A stretch of 64,000 nt of DNA from Halicephalobus mephisto (Eukaryota > Nematoda > Chromadorea > Rhabditida > Panagrolaimidae), in assembly GCA_009193035.1 (NCBI GenBank), contig SWDT01000020.1, positions 248,001-312,000 of the forward strand, in the 5' to 3' direction. Below, piece after piece: positions 55,001 through 64,000 of this stretch. Every line of letters begins with the position of its first letter. The stretch's first letter is position 1. The translations under genes and the position numbers were made by a program. The notes under the pieces are model-generated. The model made no database searches. It saw only the letters and a list, made by a program, of their open reading frames with translations, and had not been told where the DNA came from.

Positions 55001-55332
55001 AGTCAGGTAATTTTTTATATTTCATATATTTTTTAAAATGATGGGGTTTTTAGGTTCATAAGACAAAAACGCAATTTGGAGTTAATGGCCCCATATGTGT
55101 TCATTGTTCTAACGGAGGAGGCAGGACTGGAGTCTTCATCGCTTTGGCTACTATCATCGACAGGATGAATCTGGAACATGTCGTGGATGTTTTCACGACG
55201 GTTAAGCTTCTAAGAACAGAGAGACCAAATATGGTGGAAACGAAAGAGGAATACCAGTTCTGTTATCAAGCCGCTCTGGAGTATCTCGCCTCTTATGAAT
55301 TCGTCGGTGATACTCAAGGTCGTGGACTTTGA
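15971..55332 (+). CDS. ptp-3: LAR-type receptor protein tyrosine phosphatase (PTP-3), complete
   Basis: Type IIa receptor tyrosine phosphatase of the LAR family, a neuronal cell-surface protein that in C. elegans acts in axon guidance and synapse assembly. Constitutive chain: join(15971..16073, 16617..17099, 17962..18072, 22159..22570, 23512..23599, 23641..23892, 24292..24715, 24778..25116, 37891..38555, 39856..39966, 41806..41935, 51597..51865, 52049..55006, 55054..55332). It is 6624 nt, in frame throughout, and encodes 2207 residues. Order: signal peptide; Ig1-2 (about 35-232); Ig3 with a VRRVPP start (about 233-325); nine FNIII (about 330-1270, the fourth divergent); an acidic juxtamembrane stretch with furin-type RPKR (about 1384); a membrane span (about 1502-1525); D1 with WPD and [10 protein letters not shown] (about 1840); D2 with WPE and [10 protein letters not shown]. 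Three Ig plus nine FNIII matches Drosophila Lar. Family assignment is firm. Exon ends are by eye, and alternative exons are listed separately. Confidence 0.93.
16153..16188 (+). CDS. ptp-3: ptp-3 candidate 36-nt cassette exon after the signal peptide
   Basis: Flanked by TTGCAG and GTAAGT. It is 36 nt, enters and leaves in phase 1, and would insert 12 residues ([12 protein letters not shown] and a changed junction codon) between signal peptide and Ig1. Length, phase and splice signals are all compatible, but no conservation or transcript evidence is available. Confidence 0.45.
16215..16612. repeat. Intronic tandem array, about 31 bp, about twelve copies of TTGATATATGAAA
   Basis: Units of TTGATATATGAAAGTGGTTT or close variants. 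The array runs to within a few bases of the Ig1 exon acceptor. It produces spurious minus-strand open frames. The core is a half-variant of the TTCATATATGAA palindrome found elsewhere in the window. Confidence 0.85.
16617..17099 (+). CDS. ptp-3: ptp-3 exon: Ig1 and first half of Ig2
   Basis: Encodes 161 residues, phase 1 in and out. Ig1 has its cysteine pair in [10 protein letters not shown] and [11 protein letters not shown] with the tryptophan in SVTWKKNG. Ig2 begins near [15 protein letters not shown] with cysteine [12 protein letters not shown] and tryptophan VLWLRD. The loop after the Ig1 tryptophan reads [11 protein letters not shown], with two lysines where vertebrate family members have four. 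Confidence 0.9.
17165..17185 (+). CDS. ptp-3: ptp-3 candidate 21-nt microexon in Ig2 (mini-exon A position)
   Basis: Preceded by TTGCTTCAG and followed by GTGAGA. It is 21 nt, phase 1 to phase 1, encoding EYREKII. It would be inserted between the end of the first Ig2 exon (TLGNP) and the start of the second (GALMIQ). In vertebrate LAR, PTP-delta and PTP-sigma the alternatively spliced mini-exon A lies immediately before the corresponding GAL motif of Ig2. The position and phase match is direct; use in transcripts is inferred. Confidence 0.6.
17380..17720. repeat. Intronic AT low complexity (AAAAAAGATTTATTT units)
   Basis: Short irregular units of about 25-30 bp inside the Ig2 intron. The rest of this intron (17186-17961) shows nothing else recognisable. 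Confidence 0.6.
17962..18072 (+). CDS. ptp-3: ptp-3 exon: second half of Ig2
   Basis: Encodes 37 residues with the second Ig2 cysteine in [14 protein letters not shown], and ends in phase 1 after IYVK. The next constitutive exon supplies VRRVPP, the usual Ig2-Ig3 linker of LAR proteins. Confidence 0.9.
18073..22158 (+). other. ptp-3 intron between Ig2 and Ig3, with an alternative first exon
   Basis: 4.1 kb. Holds tandem repeats at about 18090-18740 (AATTAAATCTAAATTTTA units), 19130-19500 (about 140 bp, three copies, with TCGGTCTTGATTGGAAAATT), 20110-20200 (AATTTTTAA runs), 20540-20790 (TTTTTTCGTGTTAGGAGTTC units) and 20920-21110. There is also the signal-peptide exon at 21459. Unique-looking islands at 18770-18960, 19500-19800, 20210-20400 and 21120-21380 contain no gene I can support. 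Confidence 0.6.
21459..21654 (+). CDS. ptp-3: ptp-3 alternative first exon with its own signal peptide, before Ig3
   Basis: ATG at 21459 starts a 65-codon open frame. It has a basic start (MKKIRF), a hydrophobic stretch ([20 protein letters not shown]) and a polar, charged tail rich in E, K, D and Q. It ends in phase 1 at GGTAAAA. The next exon (22159) takes phase 1, so the protein would run from a signal peptide straight into VRRVPP of Ig3, with no Ig1 or Ig2. A TTTTAG about 20 nt upstream could be a trans-splice acceptor. Composition and codon usage look like the neighbouring exons. There is no transcript evidence. Confidence 0.6.
22159..22570 (+). CDS. ptp-3: ptp-3 exon: Ig3 and start of FNIII-1
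   Basis: Phase 1 in, phase 2 out, about 137 residues. Ig3 has cysteines in [13 protein letters not shown] and ENYTCIAVS, and tryptophan in RVFWKR. FNIII-1 begins at [17 protein letters not shown] with the tryptophan in QLRWDSV and runs to GYVVKYRQK. Confidence 0.92.
22770..22811 (+). CDS. ptp-3: ptp-3 candidate 42-nt cassette exon in FNIII-1
   Basis: Between TTTTAG and GTGAGT, 42 nt, phase 2 on both sides. It would insert 14 residues ([18 protein letters not shown]) into the strand C-C' loop of FNIII-1. Without it, the flanking exons join as KYRQ-K-YAERGG, giving a normal FNIII. Ser, Thr and Pro richness fits a flexible loop insert. Confidence 0.55.
23512..23599 (+). CDS. ptp-3: ptp-3 exon: middle of FNIII-1
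   Basis: Follows TATTTTAG, phase 2 in and phase 0 out at GTTTGT. Encodes [20 protein letters not shown] then VIEGLEPYQ, the E-F region of FNIII-1. An upstream ACAG would put a stop in frame, so the TTTTAG acceptor is preferred. Confidence 0.85.
23641..23892 (+). CDS. ptp-3: ptp-3 exon: end of FNIII-1, start of FNIII-2
   Basis: 84 codons, phase 0 both ends, after a 41-nt intron. Completes FNIII-1 ([15 protein letters not shown]) and starts FNIII-2 ([19 protein letters not shown]). Confidence 0.9.
24292..24715 (+). CDS. ptp-3: ptp-3 exon: end of FNIII-2 and FNIII-3
   Basis: Phase 0 in, phase 1 out. Finishes FNIII-2 ([17 protein letters not shown]) and encodes FNIII-3 ([20 protein letters not shown], tryptophan in LSWEKP, ending [18 protein letters not shown]). 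Confidence 0.9.
24778..25116 (+). CDS. ptp-3: ptp-3 exon: divergent FNIII-4
   Basis: Phase 1 in and out, 113 residues. The first half ([17 protein letters not shown]) has lost the usual proline start and core tryptophan of an FNIII, and the middle has an acidic insert ([19 protein letters not shown]). The end ([16 protein letters not shown]) is typical FNIII. It corresponds to the poorly conserved fourth FNIII of LAR proteins. Confidence 0.85.
25714..25737 (+). CDS. ptp-3: ptp-3 candidate 24-nt microexon between FNIII-4 and FNIII-5
   Basis: TTCTACAG precedes and GTTGGT follows. It is 24 nt, phase 1 to 1, encoding [14 protein letters not shown] is a weak donor in general, but the FNIII-7 exon of this gene (ending 41935) uses the same GTTGGT. 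If skipped, FNIII-4 joins FNIII-5 directly. Confidence 0.4.
27850..28690. repeat. Repeat array with GTTGCAAGCAATGTGC core
   Basis: About eight units of 60-130 bp carry ATGTTGCAAGCAATGTGC or CTTGCGAGCAATGTGC followed by GAATTTTGGTTTTATT. Related words in opposite orientation make up the array at 38690-39165. Confidence 0.7.
29150..29625. repeat. Inverted, diverged copy of the 1991-3027 element
   Basis: Three units of about 170 bp are reverse-complement copies of the 1991-3027 unit: GACTCGCACTGGTTCTGATT, AGGTATTATGTTAATTTAAC and GAAATTATATGAAATTTA. The right edge (AATATTTGTCGTACAGTTGA) resembles the right edge of the first element (AGCATTTGTTGTGCAGTCGA). The left edge appears lost. Confidence 0.7.
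29646..29858 (+). other. Open frame of unknown nature inside the ptp-3 intron
   Basis: Between AAGTAGGACAAG and ACAGTAAGC there is an open frame of about 65 codons with a hydrophobic start ([11 protein letters not shown]), a charged middle ([19 protein letters not shown]) and a second hydrophobic part ([15 protein letters not shown]). It ends at a good donor, but in phase 0, which does not fit the next ptp-3 exon. It abuts the repeat at 29150-29625. It may be an exon relic or chance. Confidence 0.2.
29930..30460. repeat. Tandem array, about 130 bp, four copies
   Basis: Units share AACTTTCCAGTTAGGACCAA, AAATTTCCAAAAATTGTCTT and ATGCGAATTTTTAA-type words. The first two units carry GATTTCAGAAAGTTCTA. 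The last two carry a longer T run instead. Confidence 0.75.
31740..32480. repeat. Degenerate array, about 60-110 bp units
   Basis: Units of TTTTAGAAGTTTTTATATCG and TTTTTGGGAGATTTTAGAAT pass into CTTCAGAAGCTTCTATATTG and TTCCATGAGATTCCGAAAGA. The plus-strand open frame at 31920 is repeat-derived. Confidence 0.6.
34860..35440. repeat. Tandem array, about 70 bp, about eight copies
   Basis: Units share GAATTTATCATTCTATTTTA then AAAGAAATAGTTTTAATTCT and ATTATTCAGATTTTAGAAAA. Confidence 0.7.
37129..37240 (+). promoter_or_regulatory. Candidate 5' UTR and acceptor of the short ptp-3 isoform
   Basis: A long T run followed by CTAG ends at about 37129, 112 nt before the ATG at 37241, and could be a trans-splice acceptor. 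At least two out-of-frame ATGs lie in the leader. Promoter elements cannot be named. Confidence 0.3.
37241..37316 (+). CDS. ptp-3: ptp-3 alternative first exon with signal peptide (short, PTP-3B-like isoform)
   Basis: ATG at 37241 opens 25 codons that form a textbook signal peptide: MRKKK, then [15 protein letters not shown], then an acidic start EEESK. It ends in phase 1 at GGTAAAA and joins the FNIII-5 exon (37891) as [10 protein letters not shown]. The product lacks all Ig domains and FNIII-1 to 4, which is the described structure of C. elegans PTP-3B. The AIA-E cleavage context, phase and location agree. Confidence 0.75.
37891..38555 (+). CDS. ptp-3: ptp-3 exon: FNIII-5, FNIII-6 and start of FNIII-7
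   Basis: Phase 1 in, phase 0 out, about 222 residues. FNIII-5 ([24 protein letters not shown], ending [14 protein letters not shown]), FNIII-6 ([20 protein letters not shown], ending [14 protein letters not shown]) and the start of FNIII-7 ([17 protein letters not shown]). A stretch at about 38150-38310 is strikingly GC-rich compared with every other exon here. Confidence 0.93.
38690..39165. repeat. Intronic array with TTGCGCGCAAT cores, about 130-bp unit
   Basis: Alternating TTTGCAGGTTGCGTGCAATG and TCTGCAGTTTGCGCGCAATA words, with TTTATGTTTATAAGGATTTT between them. Related to 27850-28690 in opposite orientation. The rest of the intron 38556-39855 is AT low complexity (39400-39850) with an unassigned island at 39230-39340. 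Confidence 0.7.
39856..39966 (+). CDS. ptp-3: ptp-3 exon: middle of FNIII-7
   Basis: 37 codons, phase 0 both ends. [20 protein letters not shown] then [17 protein letters not shown]: the core tryptophan and the NGNITYY turn of an FNIII. Confidence 0.9.
40724..41110. repeat. Intronic tandem array, about 122 bp, three copies
   Basis: Units read TCGTGGCAGGACCATAAATA, then TTGATTTTCGTGGTAGGAAA and ATATATGTCAATGATCATTC. The remainder of intron 39967-41805 is short-unit AT repeat (40260-40560: TTTCTAAAATTCTTAATTTA; 41430-41790: AATTTTTAAA words) and an unassigned island at 40080-40240. Confidence 0.75.
41806..41935 (+). CDS. ptp-3: ptp-3 exon: end of FNIII-7
   Basis: Phase 0 in, phase 1 out at [26 protein letters not shown] then [20 protein letters not shown] closes FNIII-7. 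Confidence 0.9.
42345..42735. repeat. Intronic tandem array, about 120 bp, three copies
   Basis: Units share TTTCGGTCTTGACTGGAATA, TATAATTCTTGTCAGGACCG and TAGTTTTGAGTTTTTTAAAT. GGTCTTGAC and GTCAGGACC words allow local hairpins. Confidence 0.75.
43021..43702. mobile_element. TIR-bounded array of about 165-bp units with TTCATATATGAA core
   Basis: Left edge TTATTTCCGTTCGGGAGGCG. Reverse complement of the right edge GGAGTAATTTTTCCGTTTC. Inside, three to four units carry TATACAAGTTTTCATATATG then AAAAAAGTCGAGAAAAAGTG and ACTAAAATTAGAAATTTATA. It is a sister copy of 46051-46582 in the same orientation. No coding capacity. Confidence 0.6.
44512..44824 (+). CDS. Orphan coding segment, possible alternative ptp-3 exon before FNIII-8
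   Basis: Open frame from ATG 44512 (or the in-frame ATG 44557, which follows a TTATTTTAG acceptor at 44525) to a GTTTGT donor in phase 1 at 44824. Up to 104 residues: a Ser/Thr/Glu-rich first part ([20 protein letters not shown]) and a compact-looking second part with two cysteines ([20 protein letters not shown] ... NVCQFTGG). No signal peptide and no family recognised. The phase fits the FNIII-8 exon at 51597. A phase-1 acceptor at ACTGTAG (44599) would also allow use as an internal cassette. It could also belong to an independent gene. Confidence 0.4.
44870..45200. repeat. Tandem repeat, about 65-70 bp, about five copies
   Basis: Units share TTTAAATTTGTCTTAAAATG, AACTTGGTTCTGATTTTAGT and TGGTCCTAAAAAGAAA. 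Confidence 0.7.
45235..45605. repeat. 34-bp satellite-like array, about ten copies
   Basis: Very regular units of CTTACAACGAAATTATTTCG then AAATTGATATTTTT. Only scattered substitutions separate copies, so the expansion is recent or homogenised. The ATTTCGAAAT core is self-complementary. Confidence 0.9.
46051..46582. mobile_element. TIR-bounded array, sister of 43021-43702
   Basis: Left edge TTTTCCGTTCGGGAGTCGTT. Reverse complement of the right edge TTTTTCCGTCCAGGAGTCGTT-like (17 of about 20 bases match). Inside, three units of about 155 bp with CAAGTTTTCATATATGAAAA and GTGTTTTTGACTAAAATTAG. It lies about 200 bp beyond the 3' end of the astacin gene. Confidence 0.65.
46756..46761 (-). terminator. 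Poly(A) signal of the astacin gene
   Basis: AATAAA on the minus strand, 20 nt after the predicted TAA stop (46781-46783). Position and hexamer are canonical for a nematode 3' end. Confidence 0.6.
46781..48256 (-). CDS. Astacin-family metalloprotease (NAS type), nested antisense in ptp-3
   Basis: complement(join(46781..46841, 46884..47133, 47659..48156, 48205..48256)) encodes 286 residues in frame. A secreted zinc endopeptidase of the M12A family. Signal peptide [17 protein letters not shown]; short propeptide; mature start near [20 protein letters not shown]; zinc motif [19 protein letters not shown]; Met-turn YDYKSVMHY; cysteines in [23 protein letters not shown] and KKVCAMYGC. There is no EGF, CUB or ShK domain, so it is the simplest NAS architecture. 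The last small exon adds a polybasic tail ([20 protein letters not shown]). The propeptide reads FQGPRVD where the family usually has an FxGD zinc-blocking motif. A TATA-like box lies upstream and an AATAAA downstream. Family certain; ortholog not assigned. Confidence 0.9.
47180..47580. repeat. Diverged tandem duplication in the astacin intron
   Basis: Two units of about 180 bp share GTTAATTTTCATCATTTTCG, CACGTGGTCTCGAAGCGAAG and AACCATGTATGTCAGTTAGG (second copy variants). A third partial copy with GGTCCCGGAACGAA lies near 47200. Confidence 0.6.
48285..48294 (-). promoter_or_regulatory. TATA-like box of the astacin gene
   Basis: TATAAAAAGG on the minus strand, about 30-40 nt upstream of the ATG at 48256. 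If used, the 5' UTR would be only a few nucleotides long, or transcription starts slightly further in. Confidence 0.4.
48841..49062. mobile_element. 222-bp MITE-like element with near-perfect terminal inverted repeats
   Basis: Left end GGGAGTATTTTCCGTTCAAG. Reverse complement of the right end GGGAGAATTTTCCGTTCAAG: 19 of 20 bases agree, and the match continues imperfectly. One TTTCATATATGGAA lies inside, with no tandem expansion. The ends match those of the arrays at 14729, 43021 and 46051, so it looks like the unexpanded form of that family. Confidence 0.65.
49221..49280 (+). promoter_or_regulatory. Strong acceptor and leader before the 49281 ORF
   Basis: TTTCACTTTCAG ends at 49230. The 50 nt between it and the ATG contain in-frame stops and two out-of-frame ATGs, so this is untranslated leader. 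It fits a trans-splice acceptor for a transcript starting here. Confidence 0.4.
49281..49797 (+). CDS. Orphan coding exon, 172 residues, possible alternative ptp-3 first exon or separate gene
   Basis: Clear coding sequence: Gly/Ser/Arg-rich start ([17 protein letters not shown]), an acidic stretch ([20 protein letters not shown]) and a helical, charged end ([31 protein letters not shown]). There is no signal peptide, so it looks cytosolic or nuclear. It ends at TCAG-GTAATT in phase 1, compatible with the ptp-3 FNIII-8 exon (51597). Without splicing, the frame stops six codons later at 49817. A strong acceptor stands 50 nt upstream of the ATG. I do not recognise a family. A protein without a signal peptide feeding into FNIII domains would be odd, so an independent short gene is a real alternative. 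Confidence 0.5.
49785..49990. repeat. Diverged tandem repeat spanning the 3' end of the 49281 ORF
   Basis: ATACTGTATGAAAAATTTTC then AGGTAATTCGTGTTGGGATT is followed, about 68 bp on, by GTACTGTATAGGGAGTTCTC then AGGTAATTCGTGTCAGGACT. A weaker third copy begins at about 49960. The exon-intron boundary itself is part of the repeat. Confidence 0.6.
50295..50937 (+). CDS. Orphan Ser/Thr-rich coding segment, possible ptp-3 cassette before FNIII-8
   Basis: Open frame of about 215 residues from ATG 50295. Unspliced it ends in TAA at 50954; spliced it ends at GTGGGA in phase 1 (50937). Phase-1 acceptors at 50268 (CTCAG) or 50346 (CCAG) would make it a symmetric internal exon. The protein is lysine-rich at first, then rich in Ser, Thr, Glu and Asn, with a short repeat around [20 protein letters not shown]. 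No signal peptide and no known domain. TVEISTKSS resembles [10 protein letters not shown] of the segment at 44512. Both could encode a stalk before FNIII-8, but this is inference from phase. Confidence 0.4.
50985..51210. repeat. Degenerate tandem repeat, about 80 bp, three copies
   Basis: Units run from GACTCGCGCTCGTTTACC-like words through AAAAAAGTGGTAAATTTGGT to GATTATTACAGAAATGGACC. Confidence 0.5.
51597..51865 (+). CDS. ptp-3: ptp-3 exon: FNIII-8
   Basis: Phase 1 in, phase 0 out. [20 protein letters not shown], tryptophan in [11 protein letters not shown], then GFIIKYLHE and [12 protein letters not shown]. This is the exon to which all candidate upstream segments could join. Confidence 0.92.
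51866..52048. repeat. ptp-3 intron made of eight TTCATATATGAATTT units
   Basis: Nearly the whole 183-nt intron is a tandem array of about 24-bp units, TTTCATATATGAATTTAAGT or GAATTTTGATT variants. It is the most compact array of the palindrome TTCATATATGAA in the window. Confidence 0.9.
52049..55006 (+). CDS. ptp-3: ptp-3 large exon: FNIII-9, cleavage site, membrane span, D1 and most of D2
   Basis: 986 codons, phase 0 both ends. FNIII-9 ([19 protein letters not shown]), then a juxtamembrane region with an acidic block ([20 protein letters not shown]) and furin-type RPKR at 52811-52822, where LAR proteins are cut into two bound subunits. Membrane span [20 protein letters not shown], then basic [15 protein letters not shown]1 has the substrate loop [17 protein letters not shown] at 54080-54088 and the P-loop CSAGIGR at 54182-54202, all intact, so it should be active. 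D2 starts near [15 protein letters not shown] and has WPE at 54950-54958, as is normal for LAR D2. Confidence 0.95.
55054..55332 (+). CDS. ptp-3: ptp-3 last exon: end of D2
   Basis: 93 codons with the stop TGA at 55330-55332. The D2 P-loop reads [10 protein letters not shown] (55102-55131), where LAR D2 usually has HCSAGVGRTG. The Cys and Arg of CX5R remain. It ends [16 protein letters not shown], close to the typical LAR C-terminus. Confidence 0.95.
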   Translation, partial: VHKTKTQFGVNGPICVHCSNGGGRTGVFIALATIIDRMNLEHVVDVFTTVKLLRTERPNMVETKEEYQFCYQAALEYLASYEFVGDTQGRGL

Positions 55333-56044
55333 TGTAAGCCACGTTTTCCTAAAAAATCGATCACGCGGGTATTCTACGACAGATTTATCTCACATTAAAG
55401 AAATCTCAAATAGCGGTACAAAAACAAGGGAAATAATCTCATCAGGAAATTTGGTTGACTGTTTAGGCCGAATCCTACTTGAAAAAGAAAAATCAACGCG
55501 ATCGTCGGAAGTTTTCGTGGCAGGAACCACTCTCTTTCTTCTTCCCACGCGATCGTCCACTCGCACTGGTTAATTTACCAGTTCATTACGGTCATCAGGA
55601 ATTTTCGTGTTGAGATTTCTCTTTTTTCCTTTGTTCTTTTTTGTTTCCAGTTTCATTCATACCTAAAATTATTGGAACTTTTTTAATCAAAAAAGTTCGC
55701 GATGGGACTTTATTTCATATTTTGCAACATTCGGATCTTATAGCTGCCAGATCTATTCAGAATCCAACTACACGGGTAAAAATTCTCGAAAGTTCCTGTC
55801 CAGTGATTTTCGCCTCGATTTCTTGCTCAGTTTCTATCTGTAAATTTGGAACTGCTTCAATTTTGGAATTATCAGTATTGCCTTTTTTGAAAATAAATTT
55901 TTATTTTTTGCACAAGTTTAAATAAAATGATTTAAAAAAAATTTTTTTTGTGGCAGCAATTTTATGGGAATGTTTGGGTTTGGCAAAATTATGCTCTCGG
56001 TTAGAGTCACACGGTTCTAGGGGTCAATTAAGATAGAAAAAGGA
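55333..56044. other. Convergent intergenic region
   Basis: 712 bp between the stops of ptp-3 (+) and the EGF gene (-). Beyond poly(A) signals nothing is recognised. A GTAAGC directly after the ptp-3 stop looks like a donor but has no apparent function. Confidence 0.6.
55892..55926. terminator. Poly(A) signals on both strands for ptp-3 and the EGF gene
   Basis: AATAAA on the plus strand at 55892-55897 and 55921-55926, and on the minus strand at 55900-55905. The two 3' ends would overlap or nearly meet. Which signals are used is unknown. Confidence 0.4.
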
Positions 56045-63834
<7,790 letters not shown>

Positions 63835-63839
63835 CTGAA

Positions 63840-64000
63840 AATTATTATTAAAAAAAATCAAAAAAAACCAAAAAAAAACATTTAAAAAAATCTAAAAAAA
63901 ACCAAAAAAAAAACATTTAAAAAAATCTAAAAAAACCAAAAAAAAACATTTAAAAAAATCAAAAAAAACCAAAAAAAACTTAAAAAAAAACCAAAAAAAC
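63840..64000. repeat. Short tandem array (AAAAACCAAAAAAAAACATTT units) at the window edge
   Basis: About 30-bp units of AAAAAAATCTAAAAAAACC and AAAAAAAACATTTAAAAAAA. Continues past the window. Confidence 0.75.

Noticed and set aside
55330..55345. GTAAGC right after the ptp-3 stop, as an alternative donor giving another C-terminus
   Set aside because: The donor lies after the TGA in the same frame, so splicing there would not change the protein.

Overview
The window looks like nuclear DNA of a rhabditid nematode, probably Caenorhabditis or a close relative. The evidence is strong AT bias, many tiny introns of about 41-62 nt, GTAAGT/GTTTGT donors, TTTTCAG/TTTTAG acceptors, and gene content: a LAR/PTP-3 receptor phosphatase, a NAS-type astacin and a MEGF6-like EGF protein. 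The species cannot be fixed from the sequence alone. All exon models below were built by eye from splice signals, reading-frame continuity and protein-family similarity. No transcript data were available.

Layout. (1) 112-914 (+): the last two exons of an unrecognised multi-pass membrane protein. (2) 915-15970: about 15 kb with no convincing gene, made of AT-rich low complexity, many tandem arrays and at least two arrays that end in terminal inverted repeats. (3) 15971-55332 (+): one very large LAR-type receptor tyrosine phosphatase gene (ptp-3). The constitutive chain of 14 exons stays in frame and predicts about 2207 residues: signal peptide, 3 Ig, 9 fibronectin III, furin site, membrane span, active PTP D1 and a D2 with an altered P-loop. 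Its introns reach 12.8 kb and are mostly repeats. (4) 46781-48256 (-): a complete four-exon astacin metalloprotease nested antisense in the ptp-3 intron between FNIII-7 and FNIII-8. (5) 56045 to beyond 63834 (-): the 3' 15 exons of a secreted EGF-repeat protein (MEGF6-like), convergent with ptp-3 across a 0.7 kb gap that carries poly(A) signals on both strands.

The most interesting object is the splicing and promoter architecture of ptp-3. Besides the main signal-peptide exon there are two further first exons with their own signal peptides (21459, before Ig3; 37241, before FNIII-5). There are also three long coding segments without signal peptides before FNIII-8 (44512, 49281, 50295). All of these 5' exons and segments can end in phase 1 and fit the phase-1 acceptor that follows. 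Four candidate microexons of 36, 21, 42 and 24 nt are all multiples of three with symmetric phases. The 21-nt one sits in Ig2 at the place of the vertebrate LAR-family mini-exon A. If transcribed, the locus could make a graded series of ectodomains on one phosphatase.

The second theme is repeats. A self-complementary 12-mer, TTCATATATGAA, or close variants, recurs in at least eight separate tandem arrays. Several of these arrays are bounded by related terminal inverted repeats, and a 222-bp unexpanded member of the same family is present. This suggests MITE-like elements whose insides have been amplified in tandem.
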